Positions 9,175 through 17,265 of a DNA stretch of 64,000 nucleotides are shown here, one piece after another. How positions within the stretch are numbered: position 1 is the stretch's first letter; every line of letters begins with the position of its first letter. Origin of the DNA: ENR-C587 sp942493235 (GTDB taxonomy: Bacteria; Bacteroidota; Ignavibacteria; Kapaibacteriales; UBA2268); contig OW818676.1 of assembly GCA_942493235.1 (NCBI GenBank), forward strand, positions 3,100,001 through 3,164,000, given 5' to 3'. The notes under the pieces are model-generated. The model did no database searches and had not been told where the DNA came from. It was given only the letters and a program-made list of their open reading frames with translations. Both the position numbers and the translations under genes were made by a program.

Positions 9175-9975
9175 ATGAGGAAACACTTAATAAAAACAAT
9201 ATTTAATCTGTTAGCCAATTTCAATATCACTGTAGAAAAGATGAAAGATATTAATGAAATCAAACAATTAATAAGTAAATTAAGACCTTTTAAAACAGAT
9301 AAAGAACTAATTAGATTAGGAGCCGAAGAAGATGGCGGATATTTGGTTCCTGATGATTTAGAAGGAATTGAAGCATGTTTTTCACCAGGAGTAGGTCCGA
9401 TTAGCGAATTTGAAACTGATTGCCTAAAGTATGGTATGCAGGTATTTCTTGCTGATTACTCAGTGGATAAACTACCATCAAATAATCCCAATTTAAATTT
9501 TTTAAAAAAGTTTATCGGTCCAAACAGCATCGACAATTTTATTTCTCTTAATGACTGGATTTATGAAAGCATAGAAAATACAGACTCTGATTTGCTTTTA
9601 CAGATGGATATCGAAGGGGCTGAATATTTATCGATTATTGGCATGTCAGATTCTTTATTGAATAGATTTAGAATTATGGTGATTGAATTTCACGGACTGT
9701 TCAAGCTATGGAATGATGATTTTTATTCTATGGCAGAAGCAACATTTTCGAAAATCCTGAAAAATCATACTTGCGTTCATATTCACCCGAATACTAATTG
9801 TGGAATTAATAGCAGATTAGGAATTGATATACCTAATGTCTTAGAATTTACATTTTTAAGAAATGATAGAATCCATGAAAAGGAATCTCAATTAAAGTTT
9901 CCTCACAAATTGGACAGAGCCAATACAATCGGTGGTAAACAATTTAAATTACCGGAAATCTGGTATAAAGGGTAA
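9175..9975 (+). CDS. FkbM-family SAM-dependent methyltransferase
   Basis: 266 residues. The FkbM pattern is visible: 'LIRLGAEEDGGYLVPDDLEG', then 'CFSPGVGPISEFETD' as the SAM-binding loop, 'LLLQMDIEGAEYLSI' with the hallmark DIEGAE motif at about residue 143, and 'IMVIEFHGL'. FkbM enzymes O-methylate sugars or other small molecules, often in surface glycan or natural-product pathways; the substrate cannot be read here. No glycan genes are adjacent. The start ATG at 9175 follows 'ATGGAAAT'. It lies alone, ~170 bases upstream of pheS. Confidence 0.8.
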   Translation: MRKHLIKTIFNLLANFNITVEKMKDINEIKQLISKLRPFKTDKELIRLGAEEDGGYLVPDDLEGIEACFSPGVGPISEFETDCLKYGMQVFLADYSVDKLPSNNPNLNFLKKFIGPNSIDNFISLNDWIYESIENTDSDLLLQMDIEGAEYLSIIGMSDSLLNRFRIMVIEFHGLFKLWNDDFYSMAEATFSKILKNHTCVHIHPNTNCGINSRLGIDIPNVLEFTFLRNDRIHEKESQLKFPHKLDRANTIGGKQFKLPEIWYKG

Positions 9976-10156
9976 TATATATTTCGTAAATAAAATATTT
10001 TTAGTAAAATGTTAATAGTTAAACGAGAAATATTAAGCAATAATTGGATCAGATTATATTTACTAAAAATATCAATACAATGATAAAAATAACTATTATT
10101 TTTAGTAATATTTAGTTAAATTTGAAAACTAATGTATAACAATTATTTTGATAATT

Positions 10157-11173
10157 ATGCTTAATGAAATCAAAAGTTTAAAAGAAACAATCAATAAAAG
10201 ATTAGATGAGATAAAGACTTTAATTGACCTTGAGAATTTTAGGCTCGAATTTTTAGTAAAAAAAGGTAGCCTTCAGACTCTTGTTGATAAATTAAAAGAT
10301 GTTTCCAAGGAGGAGAAACCCGCGATAGGCAAAGAATTAAACATATTAAAGGGCGGTGTCGAGAAACGCTTCAATGAAATCAGGGAAGCTATTTCCTCAA
10401 GTGCAGACCAAATATCTGATATTGACATAAGTCTTCCCGGCAGACGCAACTTCAAGGGTTCCGTTCATCCGGTTAATCAGACATTAAATCAAATGATAGA
10501 TATATTCGTAGAGATGGGCTTCTCTATAGCCGAGGGACCCGATATTGAAGACGGATTCCACAATTTTGATGCACTAAATTTCGCTCCCGACCATCCGGCT
10601 CGTGATATGCAGGATACATTTTTTATGAAGAGTGAAGATGAGTTGGTTTTGCGTACACACACTTCACCTGTTCAGATTAGAGTAATGAAGTCAACAACGC
10701 CTCCGATTAGAGTAATTATGCCGGGTAGAGTTTATCGTAATGAAGCGATTAATGCCCGCTCTCTTGCAGAGTTTCATCAGATAGAAGGTCTTTATATTGA
10801 TAAAAAAGTTAGCCTTGCCGAACTTAAAAGTACTTTGATGATATTTGCCAAGAAGATGTATGGCGAAAATTCTCAATTCAGATTTCGTCCTTCATACTTT
10901 CCTTTTACTGAACCAAGTGCAGAACTTGACATATCTTGCTTCATCTGTGGCGGGAAGGGATGTAGAATTTGTAAGCACTCCGGCTGGCTCGAAATTGCAG
11001 GTTGCGGAATGGTTCACCCGAATGTACTAAGAGCCGGAGGAATTGATGCCGAAGTATATTCAGGCTATGCTTTCGGTTTCGGTATTGAGAGGGTAACATT
11101 ACTCCGTACCGGGCTTGATGACATTCGTTTGCTATATGAAAATGATACTCGAGTATTGAATCAATTATATTAG
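10157..11173 (+). CDS. pheS: Phenylalanine--tRNA ligase alpha subunit
   Basis: 338 residues from the ATG at 10157; a TTG three codons upstream is possible but less likely. It charges tRNA-Phe together with the beta subunit. Class II synthetase motifs are clear: 'FHNFDALNFAPDHPARD', 'LRTHTSPVQIRVM', motif 2 'PGRVYRNEAINARSLAEFHQ', 'FPFTEPSAELDISC', 'GWLEIAGCGMVHPNVL' and motif 3 'GFGIERVTLL'. A cysteine cluster (C-x2-C-x4-C-x2-C) within the catalytic domain is the form found in many bacteria. An N-terminal coiled coil (1-90) binds tRNA. pheT is not adjacent, and a strong terminator follows, so the subunits are encoded apart. Confidence 0.97.
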   Translation: MLNEIKSLKETINKRLDEIKTLIDLENFRLEFLVKKGSLQTLVDKLKDVSKEEKPAIGKELNILKGGVEKRFNEIREAISSSADQISDIDISLPGRRNFKGSVHPVNQTLNQMIDIFVEMGFSIAEGPDIEDGFHNFDALNFAPDHPARDMQDTFFMKSEDELVLRTHTSPVQIRVMKSTTPPIRVIMPGRVYRNEAINARSLAEFHQIEGLYIDKKVSLAELKSTLMIFAKKMYGENSQFRFRPSYFPFTEPSAELDISCFICGGKGCRICKHSGWLEIAGCGMVHPNVLRAGGIDAEVYSGYAFGFGIERVTLLRTGLDDIRLLYENDTRVLNQLY

Positions 11174-11197
11174 TAAATAATTATTTTGAATTATAAT

Positions 11198-11237
11198 AAG
11201 CTTCTGAAAACTTTAAAGATTTCGGAAGCTTTATTTT
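11198..11237 (+). terminator. Rho-independent terminator of pheS
   Basis: AAGCTTCTGAAA pairs with TTTCGGAAGCTT (one G-T pair) around a short loop and is followed by TTATTTT. It starts 25 bases after the pheS stop codon. Confidence 0.75.
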
Positions 11238-11302
11238 AAATGAAAGACTATTTTTATTCGTCTTAGAATAATATAAAATGTTGAATTAAATAAATCAAAG
11301 CT

Positions 11303-12262
11303 ATGACAACTGGAGAAAGATATATAAACCCGTTTACCGACTTCGGATTTAAGAGATTATTCGGCACCGAAGCCAATAAAGATTTGCTAATTGATTTTCT
11401 TAATGAATTAATTAAAGAGCAGGGTAAGATTTGCGATTTGACATATTTACAAAATGAGCAAATTGGACGCTCCGAGTATGACCGCAGAGCCATTTTTGAT
11501 ATTTTTTGCGAAAACGAAAAAGGTGAAAAATTTATAGTTGAAATGCAAAAAGCTAAACAGAATTTTTTTAAAGACAGAACTGTTTATTATTCATCTTTTC
11601 CTGTTCAACAGCAGGCACAGACCGGTTCGGTATGGAATTTTGAATTGAAAGCCGTTTATACTATAGGAATTCTTGATTTTGTCTTTGACGAGAATAAAAA
11701 CAATAAAGAATACTTTCATCATGAAGTTAAGCTTATGGAGACTACTAAAAAAGAAGTATTCTATGATAAGCTTACATTTATATTTATTGAGATGCCGAAA
11801 TTCAATAAAACAGAATCAGAGCTAAAAACTCGATTCGATAAATGGCTGTATATTCTGAAGCATTTACCTGCTTTTGAAGAACGCCCACAAAAATTAAAAG
11901 AAAGAATATTTTCAAAATTATTCAAAGAAGCTGAAATTGCAAAATTCAATAAAATAGAAATTGCTAATTATGATGATTCACTTAAAGTATATAGAGATTT
12001 GAACAATGTAATGAATACTGCCATTGAGAATGCTCAAAAAGTAGGCATGGAAAAAGGTTATGCCAAAGGGATGCAAAAAGGTATTGAAGAAGGTATTGAA
12101 AAAGGAATAGAAAAAGGAATAGAAAAAGGCATGGAAAAAGGAAAAACAGAAATTGTAATTAGTAGTTATAAAGCTAATTTACCATTAGAAACAATAGCTT
12201 TAATAACTAAACTAAGCATTGAGGATATAAAAAAGATACTTGAGTTTAATAAAGTGAAATAA
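11303..12262 (+). CDS. Rpn-family (PD-(D/E)XK) recombination-promoting nuclease / transposase-like protein
   Basis: 319 residues. The N-terminus 'YINPFTDFGFKRLFGTEANK' and the catalytic region 'RRAIFDIFCENEKGEKFIVEMQ' (D then E-x-Q) match the Rpn/PDDEXK_2 family. In E. coli, Rpn proteins are DNA endonucleases that promote RecA-independent recombination. The C-terminus has a run of 'EKGIEKG'-type four-residue repeats (about residues 250-280), coded by 12-base near-identical units at 12079-12141. Such repeats vary in number between relatives and may form a glycine-zipper helix. The gene stands alone between two terminators; relatives are often multicopy. Confidence 0.88.
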   Translation: MTTGERYINPFTDFGFKRLFGTEANKDLLIDFLNELIKEQGKICDLTYLQNEQIGRSEYDRRAIFDIFCENEKGEKFIVEMQKAKQNFFKDRTVYYSSFPVQQQAQTGSVWNFELKAVYTIGILDFVFDENKNNKEYFHHEVKLMETTKKEVFYDKLTFIFIEMPKFNKTESELKTRFDKWLYILKHLPAFEERPQKLKERIFSKLFKEAEIAKFNKIEIANYDDSLKVYRDLNNVMNTAIENAQKVGMEKGYAKGMQKGIEEGIEKGIEKGIEKGMEKGKTEIVISSYKANLPLETIALITKLSIEDIKKILEFNKVK

Positions 12263-12277
12263 CTTTTAAAACCAAAT

Positions 12278-12307
12278 CAAAGCCCCAAGATATTCTTAGG
12301 GCTTTAT
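12278..12307 (+). terminator. Terminator after the Rpn-type gene
   Basis: AAAGCCCCAAGA pairs with TCTTAGGGCTTT (one mismatch) across a small loop. It falls between the convergent Rpn-type and tricorn-like genes and could serve both, since A and T tracts flank it. Confidence 0.65.
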
Positions 12308-12316
12308 TATAAATTG

Positions 12317-15300
12317 CTATTTACTCTTATTCGGATATGGTGGTACATTTGGTATTTGAGTTTTAGTATTTTTAGGAATTTCTTCCAATATTACTTCAAT
12401 TGCTTTATCCAATTGTTCGTCTATTCCAATAAATTCTTTTGCAGGGTCGTTCTCAATTTCGATATCGGGATTCATTCCTACACCTTCCAATATCCAAGTT
12501 CCGTCAGCTCCAAAATTTGCAAATTCGGGTCGGTTCAGATAGCCCCCGTCTATCAGTGGCAGAGACCCACGGATACCGATTACTCCTCCCCAGCTTCTCT
12601 TTCCGATAATTTTACCGAGACCGTAAGCATGAAACTGATAAGGGAAGAGGTCGCCGTCGCTCATAGACAATTGATTAATCAGCATAACCATTGGGCCGGT
12701 CATAACTGCCGACGGATTAGTAAATACTGTTTCTTGATTACGAGCATTTTTGGCTACGGCAAGGATGCGTCTTAATCTCTCAATAATCATCGGTGAAACA
12801 TTTCCGCCACCATTACCTCTGTCGTCAATTATTAGGGCTGATTTACGAACTTGCGGATAGAAATACTTAACAAATTCGTTTAGTCCGTCCATACTCATAT
12901 CGGGAATGTGAATATAGCCGACTTGTCCGTTAGTCTTTTTTTCAACATATCGGCGGTTATTCTCTACCCAATTGAAGTAAACGAGACCGCTCTCGCTACT
13001 AATTGTCTTAACTATATAATCTTTTGCTCCGTTTTTATTTGGTTTTGAATTAATAGTCAACTTCACAAAATTGTTCGGTTTATTAATTAATGCAACGTAT
13101 GGACTGTATTTGCCTGAAAGTGGAATATCATCTATTGCAATTAGATAATCGCCAACATTTATATTCACTCCGGCTTCGGTTAACGGGGAGCGTGTGTTTT
13201 CTTCCCAATTTCTACCTTCATAAATTGATTTTATTCTGTAAGAACCACTATTATCCAATTCAAATTTTGCACCGAGCAGTCCAAGCGGTTTTTCATTTGC
13301 TTGAGGTTTATCACCTCCCCCTACATACGCATGACCAATATTAAGCTCGCCGATAAGTTCTCCGATTACATAAGTTAAGTCTGAGCGGTGCCTTACTTTC
13401 AGCAATAGTCTGGAATATCTATCTTTCATTATATTCCAATCAACTCCGTGCATATTGGAGTCATAAAAGAAATCTCTCATCTGCCTCCAGCATTCATCAA
13501 ATATTTGATTCCACTCCTGCTTATGACTGATATTCATATTCATAGAGGATAAATCCAATTTCCCTTCACCGGCTTTGATTTGAGCTTTTACTTCCGAGAT
13601 ATAGTATTCGCCGTTTATATTAAAAGCAATTTTTTTATTATCGGCACTAAAGACATAGTTACCGACTTCACCGACTTCTTTTTCATCTTTTTCTTTTAAA
13701 TCAAAAACGAACAATTTTGGCGAATTGCCTTTGATTACCTTAGTATAATAAAGCTTATCTTTAATTGATTTAAGTCCCAAATATTCACCATTTTGAACAG
13801 GAAATTCAATAATTCGCGTTTTTAAGTTTTCCAAATCAATTTTTAAAGTGCTGTCTATGTCCTGCTTTTCTTTTTTTGCTTTTGATTTCTTTTTTTCGGG
13901 TTTATCAGCTACATCGTCATCAATTAATTCATCAATAGCAAGTATATTATTGTGTTTCTCCTCGATAACAAAAGGATTTTTGCCATCTTTCTCTAAAATA
14001 TAAGCATAGATTTTTGCCATATTAGAATAAGAATAATTCCATTCAAATTCTCCTACTTCAGGGCTGAAAGTTCTTTTAGATACAAAGTATAATAGTTTTC
14101 CGTCCTGCGAAAATTCAGGATTATACGACTCAAAGTATTCATCGGTAATTTGAGTCTTTTCCTTTGTAGCTAAAGAATATAAAAATAAAACAGGCGTTTG
14201 ATTATTGATATTATCATTATATACTACCCATTTGGAATCGGGAGACCATTTATAGGAGCGGATTTCCCACTGCTTTGATTTAGTGATTAGCTCAGCCTTA
14301 CCAGTCTCTATATCAATATAATATAGTTGATTTAGCTTGTCCGAACAAAGCAAATAGCGACTATTTGGCGACCAGTCAAGCTCATATCTATATGATTTAG
14401 CATCATTGGTAAGCTTAGTTTTGTCTGTCCCGTTAGGTCTAATCAAATATACTTCTGTTTCGCCACTTTCATCACTGATATAGGCAATAAACCTGCCATC
14501 GGGGGAAATACAAGCATTACGATCGTGAGCATTCGATGATTTGGTTAAATTGTAAGTTACTCCTTTATCGGAAGGAACTCTGAAAATATCGCCTCTGGCA
14601 GACATCACCATATATGACGCATCTGGAGCAACATCGAAATTGTTAATGTATTTTTTAACATTAATAATTTCGTTTCTTGCCCAAATCGACTCATCATTAA
14701 CAATAATTTCAATTTTTTTATAAGTATCGTTTTGAGGGTCTAATATATAAATATCTCCGCCATTTTCGAAGGATACATATTCATTAGTTGCTGATGGAAA
14801 TTTAACATCATATTCGGTAAAATTTGTAATTTTGGTAACTTGTTTACTACTTGTTTCATACTTGAATAAATTCATAGTATGCTCTCTGTCTGATAAGAAA
14901 TATACATTTCCTTTGCAATACATTGGAATAATGTCCTGAGCAGGATTATTTGTCAAATTTTCCGTAGTTTTGGTTTTAAAATTATATAGCCAGATATCAT
15001 CTGCCTGCCCGCCTCTGTAATGCTTCCAAGTGCGATATTCTCTATAAATTCTATTATAGACCAAGCTGTTTTCGTCTGCTAAAAAATTTCCGAAACCGGC
15101 TCTCGGTAATGGAATCTGTTCAGGAAGACCGCCATCGAGACTGACAGTATATAATCTTCCGGCTAAAGAGTTCCATTCCTCATTTCTGGCTCTATAGAGA
15201 ATTTTTTTAGAGTCGGCTGTCCACTGCATAATAATCTTAGCAGGTCCCATTCTTTCTCTACCCTTCATGTCCGGCAAATCGGGAGTATAAGTCAGCCTTA

Positions 15301-15592
15301 TAGGCTCACCACCACTAATAGGCATATAATATATGTCATAATTACCGTCATATTCTGCAGTGAATGCAATAAATTTACCGTCCGGTGAAATTCTGGGGAA
15401 TTCCTCAGTACCAGGGCTACTTGTTAACTTACGTGCAATCCCTCCATTAATTGAGCTGACATAAATATCGCCTGCCGATGAAAATACAATATATTGCGAA
15501 TTTGCATTAGGATAACGCATCATTGCTCCGTCTTGAGCAAACAAATTTACTGATAGTAACAAGTAAATAATCATTCCAATTGTTTTTGCCAT
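12317..15592 (-). CDS. Tricorn-like S41 protease, exported
   Basis: 1091 residues with an N-terminal signal peptide ending 'LLLSVNLFAQDG'. Residues ~20-600 carry repeated 'SPDGKFIAF'/'WSPNSRYLL' blades of the PD40/WD40-like propellers of tricorn protease, with a lysine-rich insert near 560-590. Next come the tricorn core domain ('DECWRQMRDFFYDSNMHGVDW'), a PDZ-like domain ('VGDYLIAIDDIPLSG') and the S41 catalytic part with 'RGNGGGNVSPMI' and the nucleophile region 'NQLSMSDGDLFPYQF'. Tricorn homologs trim peptides; the signal peptide places this one in the periplasm. In 'GELNIGHAYVGGG' a Gly stands where archaeal tricorn has Ser of its Ser-His pair. It is monocistronic. Confidence 0.92.
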   Translation of the reverse strand: MAKTIGMIIYLLLSVNLFAQDGAMMRYPNANSQYIVFSSAGDIYVSSINGGIARKLTSSPGTEEFPRISPDGKFIAFTAEYDGNYDIYYMPISGGEPIRLTYTPDLPDMKGRERMGPAKIIMQWTADSKKILYRARNEEWNSLAGRLYTVSLDGGLPEQIPLPRAGFGNFLADENSLVYNRIYREYRTWKHYRGGQADDIWLYNFKTKTTENLTNNPAQDIIPMYCKGNVYFLSDREHTMNLFKYETSSKQVTKITNFTEYDVKFPSATNEYVSFENGGDIYILDPQNDTYKKIEIIVNDESIWARNEIINVKKYINNFDVAPDASYMVMSARGDIFRVPSDKGVTYNLTKSSNAHDRNACISPDGRFIAYISDESGETEVYLIRPNGTDKTKLTNDAKSYRYELDWSPNSRYLLCSDKLNQLYYIDIETGKAELITKSKQWEIRSYKWSPDSKWVVYNDNINNQTPVLFLYSLATKEKTQITDEYFESYNPEFSQDGKLLYFVSKRTFSPEVGEFEWNYSYSNMAKIYAYILEKDGKNPFVIEEKHNNILAIDELIDDDVADKPEKKKSKAKKEKQDIDSTLKIDLENLKTRIIEFPVQNGEYLGLKSIKDKLYYTKVIKGNSPKLFVFDLKEKDEKEVGEVGNYVFSADNKKIAFNINGEYYISEVKAQIKAGEGKLDLSSMNMNISHKQEWNQIFDECWRQMRDFFYDSNMHGVDWNIMKDRYSRLLLKVRHRSDLTYVIGELIGELNIGHAYVGGGDKPQANEKPLGLLGAKFELDNSGSYRIKSIYEGRNWEENTRSPLTEAGVNINVGDYLIAIDDIPLSGKYSPYVALINKPNNFVKLTINSKPNKNGAKDYIVKTISSESGLVYFNWVENNRRYVEKKTNGQVGYIHIPDMSMDGLNEFVKYFYPQVRKSALIIDDRGNGGGNVSPMIIERLRRILAVAKNARNQETVFTNPSAVMTGPMVMLINQLSMSDGDLFPYQFHAYGLGKIIGKRSWGGVIGIRGSLPLIDGGYLNRPEFANFGADGTWILEGVGMNPDIEIENDPAKEFIGIDEQLDKAIEVILEEIPKNTKTQIPNVPPYPNKSK

Positions 15593-15800
15593 TTCTCTTC
15601 CCTATCTCATTTATTTATTATATTCCGTTTTAATAATTACCCCTATTACAAAAAAGGATATTGGTACTACTTATATAATTTTCTACAGGTGATGATACAT
15701 TTCACATCAACCGGTAATATTAGCACGGGAGTAATTTGTTCTATTTTATATAGAAAATGAAATTATACTATTATATTCACTTTAATTATGGATAAATCAA

Positions 15801-17243
15801 CTAATCTAACCTGCTTCGCAATGCACTTAAAGTAAGCCCTAAAAACTGAGCGGTTTTACTTTTATTTCCGTTGAACTTGTCAAGTGCCAATTGTACTATT
15901 TCTCTCTCTAATTCTTTAATATTAAAGGATTTTTCAGGTAGTTTGAATGTACCGGATTTTAATACATAACCTTCGCTTACATTAGTTAAACTATTAGAAG
16001 CTTTGATAATGGCTAAATGCTCGGGTCTGAGCTCAATTTCGTCATACAATAGTACAATTCTCTCAATTACATTTTTTAGCTCTCTTACATTGCCCATCCA
16101 TTCGTAATCAGTCATAATCTTAATTGCATCTTTGCTGATAAATCTGAACTGTTTATTACGTTTTTGAGCAGTTTCTACTAAAAGCATTTGAGCTATAGCT
16201 GGAATGCTACTTTTTTGTTCTCTAAGTGATGGCAAAGAAAGCCAGCCGATTTTCAATCTATGATATAAATCCTGACGGAATTTCCCCTCAGCGACTAATT
16301 TATCAAGACCCCTATTAGTAGCGGCAACTACTCTGATATCTAATAGAATTGGCTTCTGCCCCCCAACTCGATAGAGCATTTTATCTTGAAGCACTCTTAA
16401 TAATTTAGGCTGCATTTCTAAAGGCATATCACCGATTTCGTCAAGAAAAATGGTGCCTGTATGAGCCAATTCTAATTTGCCGGTCATGCCGGAATCTTTA
16501 GCCCCGGTGAAAGTGTGCCCTTCATAACCAAAGAGTTCGCTCTCGAACAAGCTTGGTGAAATAGCCGAGCAATTAATCGATATAAGTGGTGCTTTAGTTT
16601 CCTGATTGCTTCCAAAATGGACGATTTTCGCAATTACTTCTTTACCAGTCCCACTTTCCCCTTCGATCAATACCGGTATCGACCTATCATCATGGAATAC
16701 CATAGCCATCGAGAATACTTCTTTTAATTCACGAGAAAATATTCCTATTTTTTCATCATTTGGTAAAGTAAAAAATGCCCCGTTATCTAAAAGATTTTTC
16801 CTTTGATTATATATTGATAATGCGTCTTTTTTATTATCGTCATCTTCGGCTTGATTTGGAGCATTAGCAGATTTCTGAATCTCTGCCAATCGCTTTTTTA
16901 TAATCTCAGTCATTCTATTAACATCGACCGGTTTATATAAATAGTCGTAAGCTCCCTCTCTAAGAGCTTCTACAGCAGTATCAATTTCAGCAAAACCTGT
17001 AATTAATACAATAGCTGTGCTTTCTCCGCCGGGCATTTTTTTTATAGTTTTTAGTACTTCGAGACCATTTACATTTGGCATTTTTATATCAGAAATAACT
17101 AAATCAAAGTAATTTTCTTTAAAGGCATCTATAGCTTCACTTCCGTCTTGACACTGAGTAACTTCAAGACCTAACAGCCCTTTAATATATTTAGCCATCA
17201 TATTTCTACTTAGATTTTCGTCGTCAACTAATAAAATTCTCAC
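15801..17243 (-). CDS. NtrC-family sigma-54-dependent response regulator
   Basis: 480 residues. Receiver domain 1-120 with D7-D8, acceptor D52 and K104. AAA+ ATPase domain about 165-400: Walker A GESGTGKE (195-202), Walker B 'GTIFLDEIGDMP' (263-274). A C-terminal Fis-type helix-turn-helix ('NKSKTAQFLGLTLSALRSRL') ends the protein. The loop that contacts sigma-54, normally GAFTGA, reads HTFTGA here (243-248); the FTGA core is kept. It is the second gene of an operon with the kinase, 22 bases downstream of it, so it is very likely that kinase's target. Targets of regulation are unknown. Confidence 0.95.
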   Translation of the reverse strand: MRILLVDDENLSRNMMAKYIKGLLGLEVTQCQDGSEAIDAFKENYFDLVISDIKMPNVNGLEVLKTIKKMPGGESTAIVLITGFAEIDTAVEALREGAYDYLYKPVDVNRMTEIIKKRLAEIQKSANAPNQAEDDDNKKDALSIYNQRKNLLDNGAFFTLPNDEKIGIFSRELKEVFSMAMVFHDDRSIPVLIEGESGTGKEVIAKIVHFGSNQETKAPLISINCSAISPSLFESELFGYEGHTFTGAKDSGMTGKLELAHTGTIFLDEIGDMPLEMQPKLLRVLQDKMLYRVGGQKPILLDIRVVAATNRGLDKLVAEGKFRQDLYHRLKIGWLSLPSLREQKSSIPAIAQMLLVETAQKRNKQFRFISKDAIKIMTDYEWMGNVRELKNVIERIVLLYDEIELRPEHLAIIKASNSLTNVSEGYVLKSGTFKLPEKSFNIKELEREIVQLALDKFNGNKSKTAQFLGLTLSALRSRLD

Positions 17244-17265
17244 AATTATCCTCGATTAATATTAC

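Noticed and set aside
9976..10147. Possible T-box or attenuator before pheS, because TTTTTAGTAA occurs three times
   Set aside because: No T-box core or strong terminator hairpin is visible; the repeats are AT-rich and loosely spaced.
10148..10156. TTG start for pheS three codons upstream of the ATG
   Set aside because: The ATG at 10157 gives the usual length and N-terminus; the TTG has no better ribosome site.
12314..12775. 153-codon plus-strand frame opposite the tricorn-like gene
   Set aside because: It lies antisense to a clear conserved gene and shows no domain.
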